Shown here in pieces: positions 31,419 to 41,103 of a DNA stretch of 64,000 bases. This DNA is from CAYOSF01 sp964406605 (GTDB taxonomy: Bacteria; Chloroflexota; Dehalococcoidia; DSTF01; RBG-16-68-14). How positions within the stretch are numbered: position 1 is the first letter of the stretch; every line of letters begins with the position of its first letter. Under the pieces are notes generated by a model. The model did no database searches. It was not told where the DNA came from and saw only the letters and a list, made by a program, of their open reading frames with translations. Location of the stretch: assembly GCA_964406605.1 (NCBI GenBank), contig CAYOSF010000001.1:372001-436000 (forward strand), given 5' to 3'. The translations under genes and the position numbers were made by a program.

Positions 31419-34247
31419 ATGACTACCGCTCGCGTCGTTGGCCTGCGCTGCGAGCATCTCATCGACCCGCTTGGGCTTGGGGTCTCCCGGCCGCGCTTGT
31501 CGTGGCGGACTGAGGCGGAGGAGGAGGGATGGGAGCAGTCGGCCTATCAGATCGAGATGGTCGACGTGGACACCAACGAAGGGTTGTGGGATCCGGGACG
31601 GATCGAGTCGCCAGCGTCCGTCCTGGTGCCGTATGGCGGCCCGGCCCTTCGGTCGCGGCAGCGCTGCGAGTGGCGGGTACGCGTATGGGATCGAGACGGC
31701 AATTCGACCGAGTGGAGCGATCCGGCCCGGTTCGAAGCCGGGCTGCTGGAGACGGACGACTGGTCGGCGCGGTTCATCACGCCGGGCTGGAACGAGGACG
31801 CGTCGGCGTCCCAACCGTGCCCGTACCTGCGGCGGGGATTCGATATCGACGGCGAGGTCGCACGAGCGCGGCTCTATGTGACTGCCCTCGGGGTGTACGA
31901 GGTGGAGATTAACGGCGTTCGCGTCGGCGATGACGTGCTCGCGCCGGGCTGGACGAGCTATGAGCACCGTCTGCGGTACCAGACGCATGACGTGACGGCT
32001 CTCGTACAACCCGGCCCGAACGCGATCGGTGCGGTCCTCGGCGACGGCTGGGCACGTGGCTACTTGGGTTTCGAGGGGAACCGCGCTGTCTACACGGATC
32101 GGCTGGCGCTGCTGGCGCAGCTCGAGATTACGCTGGCCGATGGCTCTGTCGTGCGGGTTGTCACGGACGAATCGTGGCGGGCGACGACGGGACCGATTCT
32201 GAGTGCCGACCTGTACAACGGCGAGACCTACGACGCACGCCTGGAGCTGGATGGCTGGTCCAGGCGCGGCTGTGACGACCGAGAGTGGCGCGGAGTCCGG
32301 GTGACGGATCGCGATCTGGGAACGCTCGTGGCGCCGACCGGGCCTCCGGTGCGGCGCATCGAGGAGGTGCGGCCGGTTGAGATCACTGCCTCGCCGTCCG
32401 GCAAGACGGTCGTGGACTTCGGGCAGAATCTGGTCGGCCGCGTTCGCCTGCGTGTGTCCGGCCCTGCTGGAACGACGGTCACGCTGCGCCATGCTGAGGT
32501 GCTGGACGGCGGAGAGGTCTTCACGCGTGCCCTTCGTTTCGCGCAGGCGACGGATCGCTACACGCTGCGCGGCGATGGGCTTGAGGAGTACGAGCCGCGG
32601 TTCACGTTCCACGGGTTCCGCTTTGTGGAGGTCACCGGGTGGCCGGGTCAAGTCACCGCGGAGGATCTCGTTGCCGTGGTATGTCATTCAGACATGGCGC
32701 GGGTCGGCTGGTTCGAGTGCTCGGAGGACCTCGTGAACCGGCTGCACGAGAACATCGTGTGGGGATTGCGGGGCAACTTCCTCGACGTACCGACCGACTG
32801 CCCGCAACGTTCCGAGCGGCTCGGCTGGACCGGCGATATTCAGGTGTTCGCCCCGACCGCCTGTCTGCTCTACGACGTTGCGGGCTTCCTTACCTCGTGG
32901 CTGGGCGACCTCGCCGCCGACCAACTGCCGGACGGCGGCGTCCCGTTCGTCGTGCCCGACATCCTTACGCGGGAGAACCGCCGCGCTTCGGCTGCCGCCG
33001 GGTGGAGCGACGCTGCGGTAATCGTGCCGTGGGTCCTCTACGGGCATTATGAGGACCGCGACCTGCTCGAGGCCCAGTACAAGAGCATGCAGGGGTGGGT
33101 CGAGCACATGATCGCGCGGGCTGGCGACAGTCTGCTCTGGGACAGGGGATTTCAGTTCGGAGACTGGCTGGACCCGGCCGCTCCGCCGGATGCCCCGGCC
33201 GACACCCGCACCGACCCGTACCTGATCGCGACCGCGTACTTCGCGCACTCCACCGAACTCCTGTCCCGCGCGGCCGCCGTTCTGGGGCGTCCCGAAGATG
33301 CCGCGCGCTACGGTGAGCTTGCCGGGAAGGTGAAAGAGGCGTTCCGCGGGGAATATGTCTCGCCCAGTGGGCGGCCCGTCTCCGATTCGCAGACCGCGTG
33401 CGTCCTGGCGCTGGCGTTCGACCTGCTTGTCGAAGAGCAGCGCGAACGCACGGCGAAGCGGCTTGTGGAACTCATCGACCGAAACCTGGGCCACCTGGGC
33501 ACCGGCTTCCTGGGTACGCCGGCGCTCTGCGACGTGCTGACGGAGGCGGGCTTCCTCGATCCAGCCTACGATCTGCTGCTGCGTCGCACCTGTCCCTCTT
33601 GGCTCTACCCGGTGACGATGGGCGCGACCACTGTCTGGGAGCGATGGGATGCGATCCAGCCGGACGGCTCGATCAACCCCGGCGAGATGCTCTCGTTCAA
33701 TCACTATGCGTTCGGCGCGGTGGGGGCGTGGCTGTACCGGACGGTTGCCGGCATCCGGCCGGGCGCAAACGGCGTCGGCTGGCAACGGTTCCGCATTCGG
33801 CCGCTTCCGGGCGGTCGCCTCACGCACGCAGGGGCGCGGCTCGACGTCCCGTATGGAAGGATCGAGTCCGCTTGGCAGATCGAGGGCAGTCGCTTCTCGC
33901 TGGACGTGGAGGTGCCGCCCAACACGACGGCCGAGGTTCGGCTGCCGGGCCGGGACGGTGAGACGGTCGATGTCGGTTCGGGCCGGCATACCTGGCAATA
34001 CGAGGTTGATGCTGAGACGTTGGCGCGGTGGCAGCCCAGGTTAGGCCTGGACACGCGCGTGGCCGGTATCATCGAGCGCCCCGAAGGCCGGGCGGTACTG
34101 GCCCGGCTGGCGCCGCAGGTGCTGGAGGCCGCGGAGGGACGCATCGAGGTGCGCCGCGCGACCCTCAGACGGTACGCCCGTGCGGCCAGGGAGCAGTTCC
34201 CAGACGAGCTGCTCGAACGGTTGGAAGAAGAACTGGGGCGACTCTGA
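31419..34247 (+). CDS. Alpha-L-rhamnosidase (GH78), no signal peptide
   Basis: A 942-residue GH78-type glycosidase. The N-terminal beta domains start with RVVGLRCEHLIDPLGLGVSRPRLSWR, which is the usual GH78 opening. The carbohydrate-binding-like region contains YVTALGVYEVEINGVRVGDDVLAPGWTSY. The (alpha/alpha)6 catalytic barrel holds DVPTDCPQRSERLGWTGDIQVFAPTA with the probable acidic catalytic residues, and MGATTVWERWD further on. It releases L-rhamnose from oligosaccharides or glycosides. An unusual C-terminal tail of about 85 residues is rich in Arg and Glu and looks helical. A long purine-rich binding site (CAGGAGGGAGG) precedes the ATG. There is no export signal. Confidence 0.92.
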   Translation: MTTARVVGLRCEHLIDPLGLGVSRPRLSWRTEAEEEGWEQSAYQIEMVDVDTNEGLWDPGRIESPASVLVPYGGPALRSRQRCEWRVRVWDRDGNSTEWSDPARFEAGLLETDDWSARFITPGWNEDASASQPCPYLRRGFDIDGEVARARLYVTALGVYEVEINGVRVGDDVLAPGWTSYEHRLRYQTHDVTALVQPGPNAIGAVLGDGWARGYLGFEGNRAVYTDRLALLAQLEITLADGSVVRVVTDESWRATTGPILSADLYNGETYDARLELDGWSRRGCDDREWRGVRVTDRDLGTLVAPTGPPVRRIEEVRPVEITASPSGKTVVDFGQNLVGRVRLRVSGPAGTTVTLRHAEVLDGGEVFTRALRFAQATDRYTLRGDGLEEYEPRFTFHGFRFVEVTGWPGQVTAEDLVAVVCHSDMARVGWFECSEDLVNRLHENIVWGLRGNFLDVPTDCPQRSERLGWTGDIQVFAPTACLLYDVAGFLTSWLGDLAADQLPDGGVPFVVPDILTRENRRASAAAGWSDAAVIVPWVLYGHYEDRDLLEAQYKSMQGWVEHMIARAGDSLLWDRGFQFGDWLDPAAPPDAPADTRTDPYLIATAYFAHSTELLSRAAAVLGRPEDAARYGELAGKVKEAFRGEYVSPSGRPVSDSQTACVLALAFDLLVEEQRERTAKRLVELIDRNLGHLGTGFLGTPALCDVLTEAGFLDPAYDLLLRRTCPSWLYPVTMGATTVWERWDAIQPDGSINPGEMLSFNHYAFGAVGAWLYRTVAGIRPGANGVGWQRFRIRPLPGGRLTHAGARLDVPYGRIESAWQIEGSRFSLDVEVPPNTTAEVRLPGRDGETVDVGSGRHTWQYEVDAETLARWQPRLGLDTRVAGIIERPEGRAVLARLAPQVLEAAEGRIEVRRATLRRYARAAREQFPDELLERLEEELGRL

Positions 34248-34332
34248 CGCCGGGTTGGTGAGTGCCGGACACGGCCGGACGTGGCCGAGAGGCCAGGGAA
34301 TGGTGCGGCGGGGTACGGAGACGGAGGACGAA

Positions 34333-37300
34333 ATGGACGATGTGCTTGCTCTTGGTCGCACGTGGGAACAGCCTGGACTGACCGGCATCGGACGGCTCCA
34401 GATGCGCAGCCCCCTCGTTCCGTTTCCGGACGCCGGCGGCGCGCTGGGCGACCGGGAATCGTCCCCGTGGTTTCGGTCGTTGAGCGGTCGGTGGCGGTTT
34501 CATTTGTCTGAAAGACCCGAGGCGGCGCCGTCAGGCTGGGTCGAGCCGAGCTACGACGACGGCGACTGGGCGCCCATCGAGGTGCCGGGCTGCTGGACCA
34601 GGCAGGGTTGGGACCGTCCCCACTACACGAACGTGGTCATGCCCTTCAGCACCGAGCCTCCATCCGTGCCCGAAGACAACCCGACGGGGCTCTATCGGGT
34701 GGGGTTCGCCATCCCGGCTGAATGGCATGGGCGGCGGGTAGTGCTGCACGTGGGTGGCGCCGAGAGCGCGCTCTACGTATGGGTCAACGGCCGGTTCGTC
34801 GGGATGGGAAAGGACTCTCGTCTCGCCTCTGAGTTCGACATCACCCCCTTTCTTCGCGCAGAGGGCAACACGCTGGCGGCGATGGTCGTGCGCTGGTCGG
34901 ACGGGACGTGGCTGGAGGATCAGGACCATTGGTTTCAGGCCGGCATCCACAGGGAGGTCTATCTCTACAGCACGGGCGAGACGTACATCGCGGACATGGC
35001 CGTCGCGGGTGGTCTGGAAGACGACCTGACCACGGGAACCATGGACGTCGCCCTGTCTGTGGGCTTTGGTGGGCCTCCCGAGGCGGGCTGGTCGGCGGAG
35101 GTCGACCTGCAAGACGCGGACGGACGGTCCGTGCTGGCGGAGCCTCTCGTTGGCGAAGTGCCGGTCTTCGACCGCAGCGATTGGCTGGGCGAGCTCCGCA
35201 GCACGATCCTCTATCGCGGGTCTGTTGTGCGGTTTCACGCCGCGGTGCCGGAAGCGCGAATCTGGTCTGCGGAGGAAGCACACCGCTACCGCGTCCTCGC
35301 CTCCTTGCGCGATCCGCGAGGAGACGTGGTCGAGGCAGTGACGCAGTGGACCGGCTTCCGTCGAGTGGAGATCCGTGGCGGGCAGATGCTGGTCAACGGG
35401 CAGCCGGTTCTCATCTACGGCGTCAACCGGCACGACCACGATCCCGACACCGGCAAGACCCTCTCTCGACAGACCATGCGCCGCGACGTCGAGTTGATGA
35501 AGCAGTTCAGCGTCAACGCCATACGCACCTCGCACTACCCAAACGATCCGTACCTGCTCGACCTCTGCGATGAGTTCGGCCTCTACGTGATCGACGAGGC
35601 GAACATCGAGAGCCACGCGCGGCAGTGGAGCCTGTGCCACGACCGCCGCTTTGATGCCGCAATCCTCGATCGGTGCGTTCGCATGGTCATGCGAGACAAG
35701 AACCACCCGTGCGTGATCGCCTGGTCGCTGGGGAACGAGAGCGGCGAAGGCGCGGGCCACCATGCGGCGGCGGCGTGGATCCGGGAGGCGGACCCGAGCC
35801 GCCTCGTTCACTATGAGGGCGCCTGCCAGAAGGCCTTCCGGGCAGGACGCGTGCCCGCGCGCTCCGACGAGATGAGCAAGCTCCTCACCGATGTGATCTG
35901 TCCGATGTATCCACCAATCGAACAGCTTGTGGAGTGGGCCGAGGCGAGCGATGACGAACGGCCGTTGATCATGTGCGAGTACTCCCACGCGATGGGCAAC
36001 AGCAACGGCAGCCTGGCCGACTACTGGGCGGCGATAGAAGCGCACCCGAGGCTACAGGGCGGGTTCATCTGGGACTGGGTGGATCAGGGACTTCGCGCGC
36101 AGGATGAGAACGGACGCGAGTTCTGGGCGTACGGGGGTCACTTCGGGGATGAGCCCAACGACGCCAACTTCTGCTGCAACGGACTGCTCGGTCCCGACCG
36201 CGTGCCGCACCCCGGAACGTGGGAGCTGAAGAAGCTCGCCCAGCCGGTGTCCGTCGAGGCGCGTGATCTCGCCCGGCGCGAGATCACGGTCATCAACCGG
36301 CAGCGATTCGAGGACCTGTCGTGGCTTGAGGCGCATTGGGAGGTGAGCGTTGACGGCGAACGCGTCGAACACGGGGAACTGGCGCTGCCGAACATTGGTC
36401 CGGGAGAGGAATCGGATGTCGTGGTGCCCTGCAGCGAGCCGGATCTCGTACAAGGGCAGGAGTGCCACCTCCTCGTCCGGTTCCTAACGTCGAGGGACCT
36501 GGCGTGGGCGCCAAAGGGCCACGAGGTCGCTTGGGAGCAGTTCGCCATGCCGTGGACGGGACGGCGACCTCCCGCGGCGCACTCGCGCCACGCGCTGGGT
36601 TCTCGAAAGGAGAACCAGCGGGTCGTGGTCGAGTCCGGCGACACGTCGCTCGCGTTCGACCTGAGCACCGGCCTGCTGGAGCAGTTGTCTCACCGAGGAG
36701 AGCAACTCCTCACTGCCCCGCCTCGGCTGTCGCTGTGGCGTGCGGCGACGGATAACGACGGAGCGCGGTACGGGGCGGGGAGCGACTACGCGGGGGTGCG
36801 CCGGCAATGGCTCGCGTGGGGTCTCGACCACCTTCAGGGACAGATGGTCGCGGCGGACTTCCGCGAGAATGCTGACGGAGGTGTGGTCGTCACGGCTCAC
36901 CATGAGTATCGCGGCGCGGACACGGACCTGGTGATCGAGCACCAGCAAATCATCACGTTGGAGACCGACGGAACGATTCGCGTCGACGAGACGGTGGGGA
37001 TTCCGGAAGACCTTACGGACCTGCCGCGGGTCGGGATCGAGTTCGCCCTCGCGCCGGGGCACGATAGTCTTGAATGGTTCGGCCGCGGGCCGATGGAGAC
37101 GTATCCGGACAGGAAGCTGGCGCCGGTCGGGCGCTGGAGCAGCAGCGTCTCGGAGCAATTCGTCCCTTACGTGGTGCCGCAGGAACATGGGAACCATGTG
37201 GACACGCGCTGGTTCGCGCTCTGGAAGCCGGGCCGAGCAGGGCTGCTGGTGGAGCTCGATGGGCTGTCGTTTTCGGCGTCTCACTACACCGCCGATGACC

Positions 37301-37515
37301 TGTACCAGGCCCGCACGCTCGCCGACCTCTCACCCCGGGACGAGGTGATCGTGCACGTCGACGCCACAGTCCGGGGTGTTGGCACCGGCGCCTGCGGACC
37401 TGACACGCTGGAGCAGTATCTCGTGCGGGGAGGCCTGCACCAGTGGCGATGGGTCGTGCGCACCTTCTCGGCGGAGAGCGAGAGGCCGCTGGTTCCCTAC
37501 TCAGCGGGAACGTGA
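34333..37515 (+). CDS. Beta-galactosidase (GH2, LacZ type), no signal peptide
   Basis: A 1060-residue GH2 enzyme. The sugar-binding jelly-roll (WRFHLSERPEAAPSGW to NPTGLYRVGF) leads into an Ig-like domain and then a TIM barrel with VNRHDHDPDTG, IRTSHYPNDP, acid/base Glu in WSLGNESGEG and nucleophile Glu in IMCEYSHAMGN. The C-terminal domains include LWRAATDNDGARYG and WFGRGPMETYPDRK, as in LacZ. It hydrolyses beta-galactosides, or related glycosides, inside the cell. I preferred the ATG at 34333 because GGAGG lies 5 bases before it, over a Met 11 codons earlier. It follows the rhamnosidase by 85 bases on the same strand and is probably cotranscribed. Confidence 0.92.
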   Translation: MDDVLALGRTWEQPGLTGIGRLQMRSPLVPFPDAGGALGDRESSPWFRSLSGRWRFHLSERPEAAPSGWVEPSYDDGDWAPIEVPGCWTRQGWDRPHYTNVVMPFSTEPPSVPEDNPTGLYRVGFAIPAEWHGRRVVLHVGGAESALYVWVNGRFVGMGKDSRLASEFDITPFLRAEGNTLAAMVVRWSDGTWLEDQDHWFQAGIHREVYLYSTGETYIADMAVAGGLEDDLTTGTMDVALSVGFGGPPEAGWSAEVDLQDADGRSVLAEPLVGEVPVFDRSDWLGELRSTILYRGSVVRFHAAVPEARIWSAEEAHRYRVLASLRDPRGDVVEAVTQWTGFRRVEIRGGQMLVNGQPVLIYGVNRHDHDPDTGKTLSRQTMRRDVELMKQFSVNAIRTSHYPNDPYLLDLCDEFGLYVIDEANIESHARQWSLCHDRRFDAAILDRCVRMVMRDKNHPCVIAWSLGNESGEGAGHHAAAAWIREADPSRLVHYEGACQKAFRAGRVPARSDEMSKLLTDVICPMYPPIEQLVEWAEASDDERPLIMCEYSHAMGNSNGSLADYWAAIEAHPRLQGGFIWDWVDQGLRAQDENGREFWAYGGHFGDEPNDANFCCNGLLGPDRVPHPGTWELKKLAQPVSVEARDLARREITVINRQRFEDLSWLEAHWEVSVDGERVEHGELALPNIGPGEESDVVVPCSEPDLVQGQECHLLVRFLTSRDLAWAPKGHEVAWEQFAMPWTGRRPPAAHSRHALGSRKENQRVVVESGDTSLAFDLSTGLLEQLSHRGEQLLTAPPRLSLWRAATDNDGARYGAGSDYAGVRRQWLAWGLDHLQGQMVAADFRENADGGVVVTAHHEYRGADTDLVIEHQQIITLETDGTIRVDETVGIPEDLTDLPRVGIEFALAPGHDSLEWFGRGPMETYPDRKLAPVGRWSSSVSEQFVPYVVPQEHGNHVDTRWFALWKPGRAGLLVELDGLSFSASHYTADDLYQARTLADLSPRDEVIVHVDATVRGVGTGACGPDTLEQYLVRGGLHQWRWVVRTFSAESERPLVPYSAGT

Positions 37516-37607
37516 GGCGGCCTGATTGGGCAGCGAGTGCGAGTAGGCGGACGCTTTACATAACACCCGGAACACCATAGGACTTGGAGCCGGTGGGCGG
37601 GAGTCGG

Positions 37608-38423
37608 CTAGTCGAGGCTGGCCAGCGGGCGACCGAGTCCGACGTTGGTCTTTCCGGCGATGGAAGGCTTCAGGCCCAGCGATTCGGCTATGGGTACGGT
37701 CGGTATGGAGCCGTCCTCATGCACGACGGAGATGAGGTCCACGGCGAATACGGTGTCGACGTGCTGGGCGACGTCCTTCAATGCGGTGAGGACCTTGGCC
37801 AGGTCGTCCAGGGGAACGTCGAACTCGATGATGCAGGAGAGGACCTTCTCGTTCAGGATGTCCTCCCGAAGCTCTCCCGTTCCCACGTTGGTCATCAGGT
37901 CGGTCAGCGGGTTCTGAGGCTCGAAGGCAACCCCAACGGATGCCAGGGCCTTCGTGATCGTCTGCACGTCCCGGAAGCGGGTGCCCACGCCCGGCCGTCC
38001 GACCTCGGCCGCAAGGCCCGCCCGTCCCCGCTTGAACCGTCCCATGACGTCGTTCATCTTCATCTCGACGGTGCCCCTGCCGCTTATGGTGACTTCCTCG
38101 CCCTCACGGTCCAGGAGCTGGCGCCGGTCCATTCCCTTCAGGTCACCCTGAATGCGGCTGACGACGCGATGCTCGAACACGGCCGAGACGTAGGGCGCCG
38201 AGGGGTCGCTGAACTCCATACGCAGGGTGCGTGGCCACTCGAGGGCCTGGGGATGGATGGCTTGCGTCTCGCAAACACCGGCTCGGTAGCAGACGCCGCA
38301 CTCGACGCACTCGTCCTCCAGGATGGCGGCCTGTGCCATCTTCCTGTCCTCGACGATCGCCCCTACTGAGCAGTAGGGCAGGCACTCCATGCAGCCTTTG
38401 CAGTAGTATCGATCGATGATCAC
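37608..38423 (-). CDS. Ferredoxin-like iron-sulfur protein with a large C-terminal domain of unknown function
   Basis: A 271-residue protein. The N-terminal 60 residues hold two cysteine clusters: CKGCMECLPYC, the standard C-x2-C-x2-C-x3-C of a [4Fe-4S] ferredoxin, and CVECGVCYRAGVC, where the last spacing is altered to C-x2-C-x2-C-x5-C. The remaining 200 residues, including a basic GRFKRGRAGLAAEVGRPGVG stretch and an alternating strand/helix region, match no domain I know. The GTG start at 38423 has GGGAGCC upstream and lies 12 bases after the previous gene, so the two are coupled. An electron-transfer role is inferred; the partner enzyme is unidentified. Confidence 0.7.
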   Translation of the reverse strand: MIIDRYYCKGCMECLPYCSVGAIVEDRKMAQAAILEDECVECGVCYRAGVCETQAIHPQALEWPRTLRMEFSDPSAPYVSAVFEHRVVSRIQGDLKGMDRRQLLDREGEEVTISGRGTVEMKMNDVMGRFKRGRAGLAAEVGRPGVGTRFRDVQTITKALASVGVAFEPQNPLTDLMTNVGTGELREDILNEKVLSCIIEFDVPLDDLAKVLTALKDVAQHVDTVFAVDLISVVHEDGSIPTVPIAESLGLKPSIAGKTNVGLGRPLASLD

Positions 38424-38435
38424 GGCCTGGCTCCC

Positions 38436-39035
38436 CTACCCGGGAAGGCGCTCGTGCGGCGCTCTCAGATCGCGAAGCGCCAAGGATGCCCGCGGCGGCT
38501 TGATCCGGCCTGCTGCTATCTCCGCTACCAGGTGCGTCATCAGTGTCTCCGCTCTGGCGTGGTTGAAGATGTCGCAGAGGCACATCTTTCTCATGCGCTG
38601 ACAGGCGTCGGAGGCTGAGACCTCCTGTCGCCCCATCCGGCCCGCCAGGTGCCACACCAGGCTCGGCGCGATCAGGCCGTGCCCGCACATGGTCGTGATC
38701 TCCAGGATCTCTGGTCGGGGCAGCTTCTCTGTCTTGCCCCAGAAGCCCAGGGAGTGGTTCACCGTGTGGGCCCTGGTGCCGGCGCTCCTGCAGGACTCAG
38801 CTACCTCGTCGAAGAGCCCGCTGACCACCACGGAGAGGCCCACGTCGGCCTCGGCGAGCTCCGCCAGTGCGGCCTCCATGTTGTTCCGGCTGTCGAAGAC
38901 CCAGATGTACCAGCCACGCGCCCTGTCGGTGTTGATGGGGTGGTGGCGGCGGCAGATCTCGTTGTAGCGCTCTACCTTCTCCATCACCGGCGGCGGCCCT
39001 CGATAGGGGAGCGACAGCATCACCCAGTCGTTCAT
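38436..39035 (-). CDS. Cys-rich protein of unknown function, partner of the iron-sulfur protein
   Basis: A 199-residue soluble protein that I do not recognise. It contains a CGHG motif near residue 127 and a downstream set ACQRMRKMCLCDIFNHAR near 155-172, together four or five cysteines plus histidines that could hold a metal cluster. Residues 10-80 look alpha/beta with a GWYIWVFDSRNNMEAALAELAEADVGLSVVVSGLFDEV segment. The ATG at 39035 was chosen because upstream sequence has no protein-like character. The ferredoxin-like gene follows after 12 bases, so the two products probably act together. Confidence 0.6.
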   Translation of the reverse strand: MNDWVMLSLPYRGPPPVMEKVERYNEICRRHHPINTDRARGWYIWVFDSRNNMEAALAELAEADVGLSVVVSGLFDEVAESCRSAGTRAHTVNHSLGFWGKTEKLPRPEILEITTMCGHGLIAPSLVWHLAGRMGRQEVSASDACQRMRKMCLCDIFNHARAETLMTHLVAEIAAGRIKPPRASLALRDLRAPHERLPG

Positions 39036-39218
39036 GAGGTTCTGTCGGGTTCCCTGCCTGTGGTTGGTGTGTGTCAACGCTCCTCCAGTCCGGCCCGGCG
39101 GTCGGGCGAGCATGTGTCTCTTCTGGTTCGCGGTACTCATCCTACGCGTGCGGTTGGGCAGCCACAAGTGGACGGGCGTAGCGCACCGGGCAGAATACCG
39201 GCGTGGTAGGATTGAACC

Positions 39219-40256
39219 GTGCCTGCAACCACCATCGACGACGCGCTTGGGCTTCTCCGGGACACCGGCCCTGAGTTCGCAGGTGGTCTCTCCAACCACG
39301 GCCCCATGGCAGCGGAGGCGCTCATCGAGCTGGGCCGCGCCGATGCCGTCATCCCGTGGGTGGAGCGCTACCGAAAACGGCTGCAACCTCGGCCGGAGTC
39401 GAGTCTACCGCTCGAACGCGCGTCGTGGCGGGAATCACTGGGCGATTTCCGGCGGGCCGGCGATTGGGCGGCCTTCTTCCAACGTGAGCTCGCGGACGCG
39501 GCCTGGAAGACGGTGGTGGCGGAGTGGGTCCCGCTTCTGGCTCCCGGGCTGGTTGCCGCTGCGACGCACGGCATCATCCGTACCGCCCATGCCGTCCGCA
39601 GCCTGAGCGCTGAGGAGACTCCGGCTCGGATGGAGGAGCTGGCGCAAGGGTTGGGCTACTGGGCGGCGCGGTACCACGAGCTCCCCGATAGCGGCGCGCG
39701 CCAGGGCGGGCTGATGCCTTCGCAGGCGCTGGCCTCCGTTCCGCAGCTACCGGAAGCCGATCGTCGCGGGCGACTGATCATGGACGGGCTGGTCCGCCTG
39801 GACGGAGACGGTCGCTTCCCCGAAGTGATCGGGCTGGTGCAGATTCCGGACGATCCGTCTGCATTCGTTTCGGACCTGACCAGGACCTTCGCGGCGGTAT
39901 GCCTCAAGAACGCGCAAGGGTTCGGCAAGGCGGTTACCTTCATCCACACCGTCACCGGTCCCAGCGCGATACGGCTGCTTCTCCCTCATGTGCCGGAGGA
40001 GGCGTCGGAGCGGCTGCTGCGCCATGGTTGGCAGGCGGCGGCCGGTATCTACGCTGCCTTCGCAAGCGCGATCGATCCTGCGGCGGAACCGGGTCCATTC
40101 GAGACCGCGGATCTCGTGGAGCGGGCCGTGGCGACGGGCGACGAGCACGTCATCAAGTTCACTGAGGCTTGCCTCAGGGAGCATGCGGTCAGCCCTCATT
40201 CGATCTACCTGGAAGCGGCCAGCGACGCTATCGAGCGCTCTACGGCCGTCCGCTAG
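39219..40256 (+). CDS. Questin-oxidase-like protein
   Basis: A 345-residue helical protein resembling the questin oxidase family (DUF4243), cofactor-poor oxygenases first known from fungal anthraquinone pathways and also widespread in bacteria. Supporting features are the N-terminal GLSNHGPMAAEALIELGRAD and WVERYRKRLQPRPE pattern, ATHGIIRTAHAVRSL near residue 111, and FIHTVTGPSAIRLLLPH near 245, which carries a conserved His. The GTG start lies exactly at the expected transcription start of a TAGGAT -10 box (39207-39212), so the message may be leaderless. The bacterial substrate is unknown. Confidence 0.75.
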   Translation: MPATTIDDALGLLRDTGPEFAGGLSNHGPMAAEALIELGRADAVIPWVERYRKRLQPRPESSLPLERASWRESLGDFRRAGDWAAFFQRELADAAWKTVVAEWVPLLAPGLVAAATHGIIRTAHAVRSLSAEETPARMEELAQGLGYWAARYHELPDSGARQGGLMPSQALASVPQLPEADRRGRLIMDGLVRLDGDGRFPEVIGLVQIPDDPSAFVSDLTRTFAAVCLKNAQGFGKAVTFIHTVTGPSAIRLLLPHVPEEASERLLRHGWQAAAGIYAAFASAIDPAAEPGPFETADLVERAVATGDEHVIKFTEACLREHAVSPHSIYLEAASDAIERSTAVR

Positions 40257-40377
40257 ACACCATGCGTCGCACGGCCCCAAGGGTCGCAAACGGCGAGGGG
40301 GCTGCCGGTTGGCGGCGGAGCGGCGGTGGAGCTACCGACGCCAGCGCGTCCAGCCCTCGCTGCGGGCGCTCGGGTGG

Positions 40378-40917
40378 CTAACTGACTTCTCTGTTCGCTT
40401 GGAGTCGGGGCCTTGGCGGTGGCTGGAATGACGGCACGGCGGGCGGCTGCTGAGGGCCTGGCTCTCGGGTGGTCTCCGACGTGCTTTGTTTGTCGTGCGA
40501 GAGATCCTCTGTGATCACAAGCATCTTGTCGACTACTTCGGCGTGGTCTGGATACGCGGCCAGCTTCAGCGTCCAGTCTGGACCCAGGTCCGTCGTCTGG
40601 GAAGTGAACCTCCCGAGGACCGTGCGCGCCCCCGCCAGAGTCGTCTCGGGTAGGAGCACGGCAAGGACCCCGATGTCGTCGAACGACGCCATGAGATCAC
40701 ATGCCCTAAGGAGACCGCGTATCCTACCGGAGGTCATTCGCAGATTCGTCCGCCTGGCGTCGCCGTCCTCGTCGTCAGGCGCCTCGAGCAGCAGAACGGC
40801 GAAGGAATGGCGGTAGCGCTCGTAGCGGGCGATCTCGTGGAAGAGGAACTGGACGAACGTCTGGGAATCGACAAGCCGTCCCGTCTTCCGCCCTCCGGCG
40901 TCGCGTGATTCAGACAT
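40378..40917 (-). CDS. Degenerate GGDEF-like domain protein
   Basis: A 179-residue protein whose residues 15-130 follow the outline of a diguanylate-cyclase domain: DSQTFVQFLFHEIARYERYRHSFAVLLLEA, ACDLMASFDDIGVLAVLLPET and LKLAAYPDHAE. The GGDEF signature itself is replaced (near FDDIG) and catalytic residues are missing, so it cannot be an active cyclase. It may bind nucleotide or act as a scaffold. The C-terminal 45 residues are Pro/Gln-rich and probably disordered. No partner sensory domain is attached. It is convergent with the questin-oxidase-like gene. Confidence 0.6.
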   Translation of the reverse strand: MSESRDAGGRKTGRLVDSQTFVQFLFHEIARYERYRHSFAVLLLEAPDDEDGDARRTNLRMTSGRIRGLLRACDLMASFDDIGVLAVLLPETTLAGARTVLGRFTSQTTDLGPDWTLKLAAYPDHAEVVDKMLVITEDLSHDKQSTSETTREPGPQQPPAVPSFQPPPRPRLQANREVS

Positions 40918-41103
40918 CCCGCCGATACGCGCCCTTCATCAATGGCCACCCCAGTGTGGTTCCTGTTCTCTTGTCGGCTCCAACGCGCATGCACTTTAGG
41001 AGTAGGGGTGAACGAGCACGCGCAGCGGCGGCGACGCGCATGCGGTGAACTGAAGCGACGTTGCTTATCCGACGCCGGCGGCTTGGTCCAATTGGGCCTT
41101 GCG

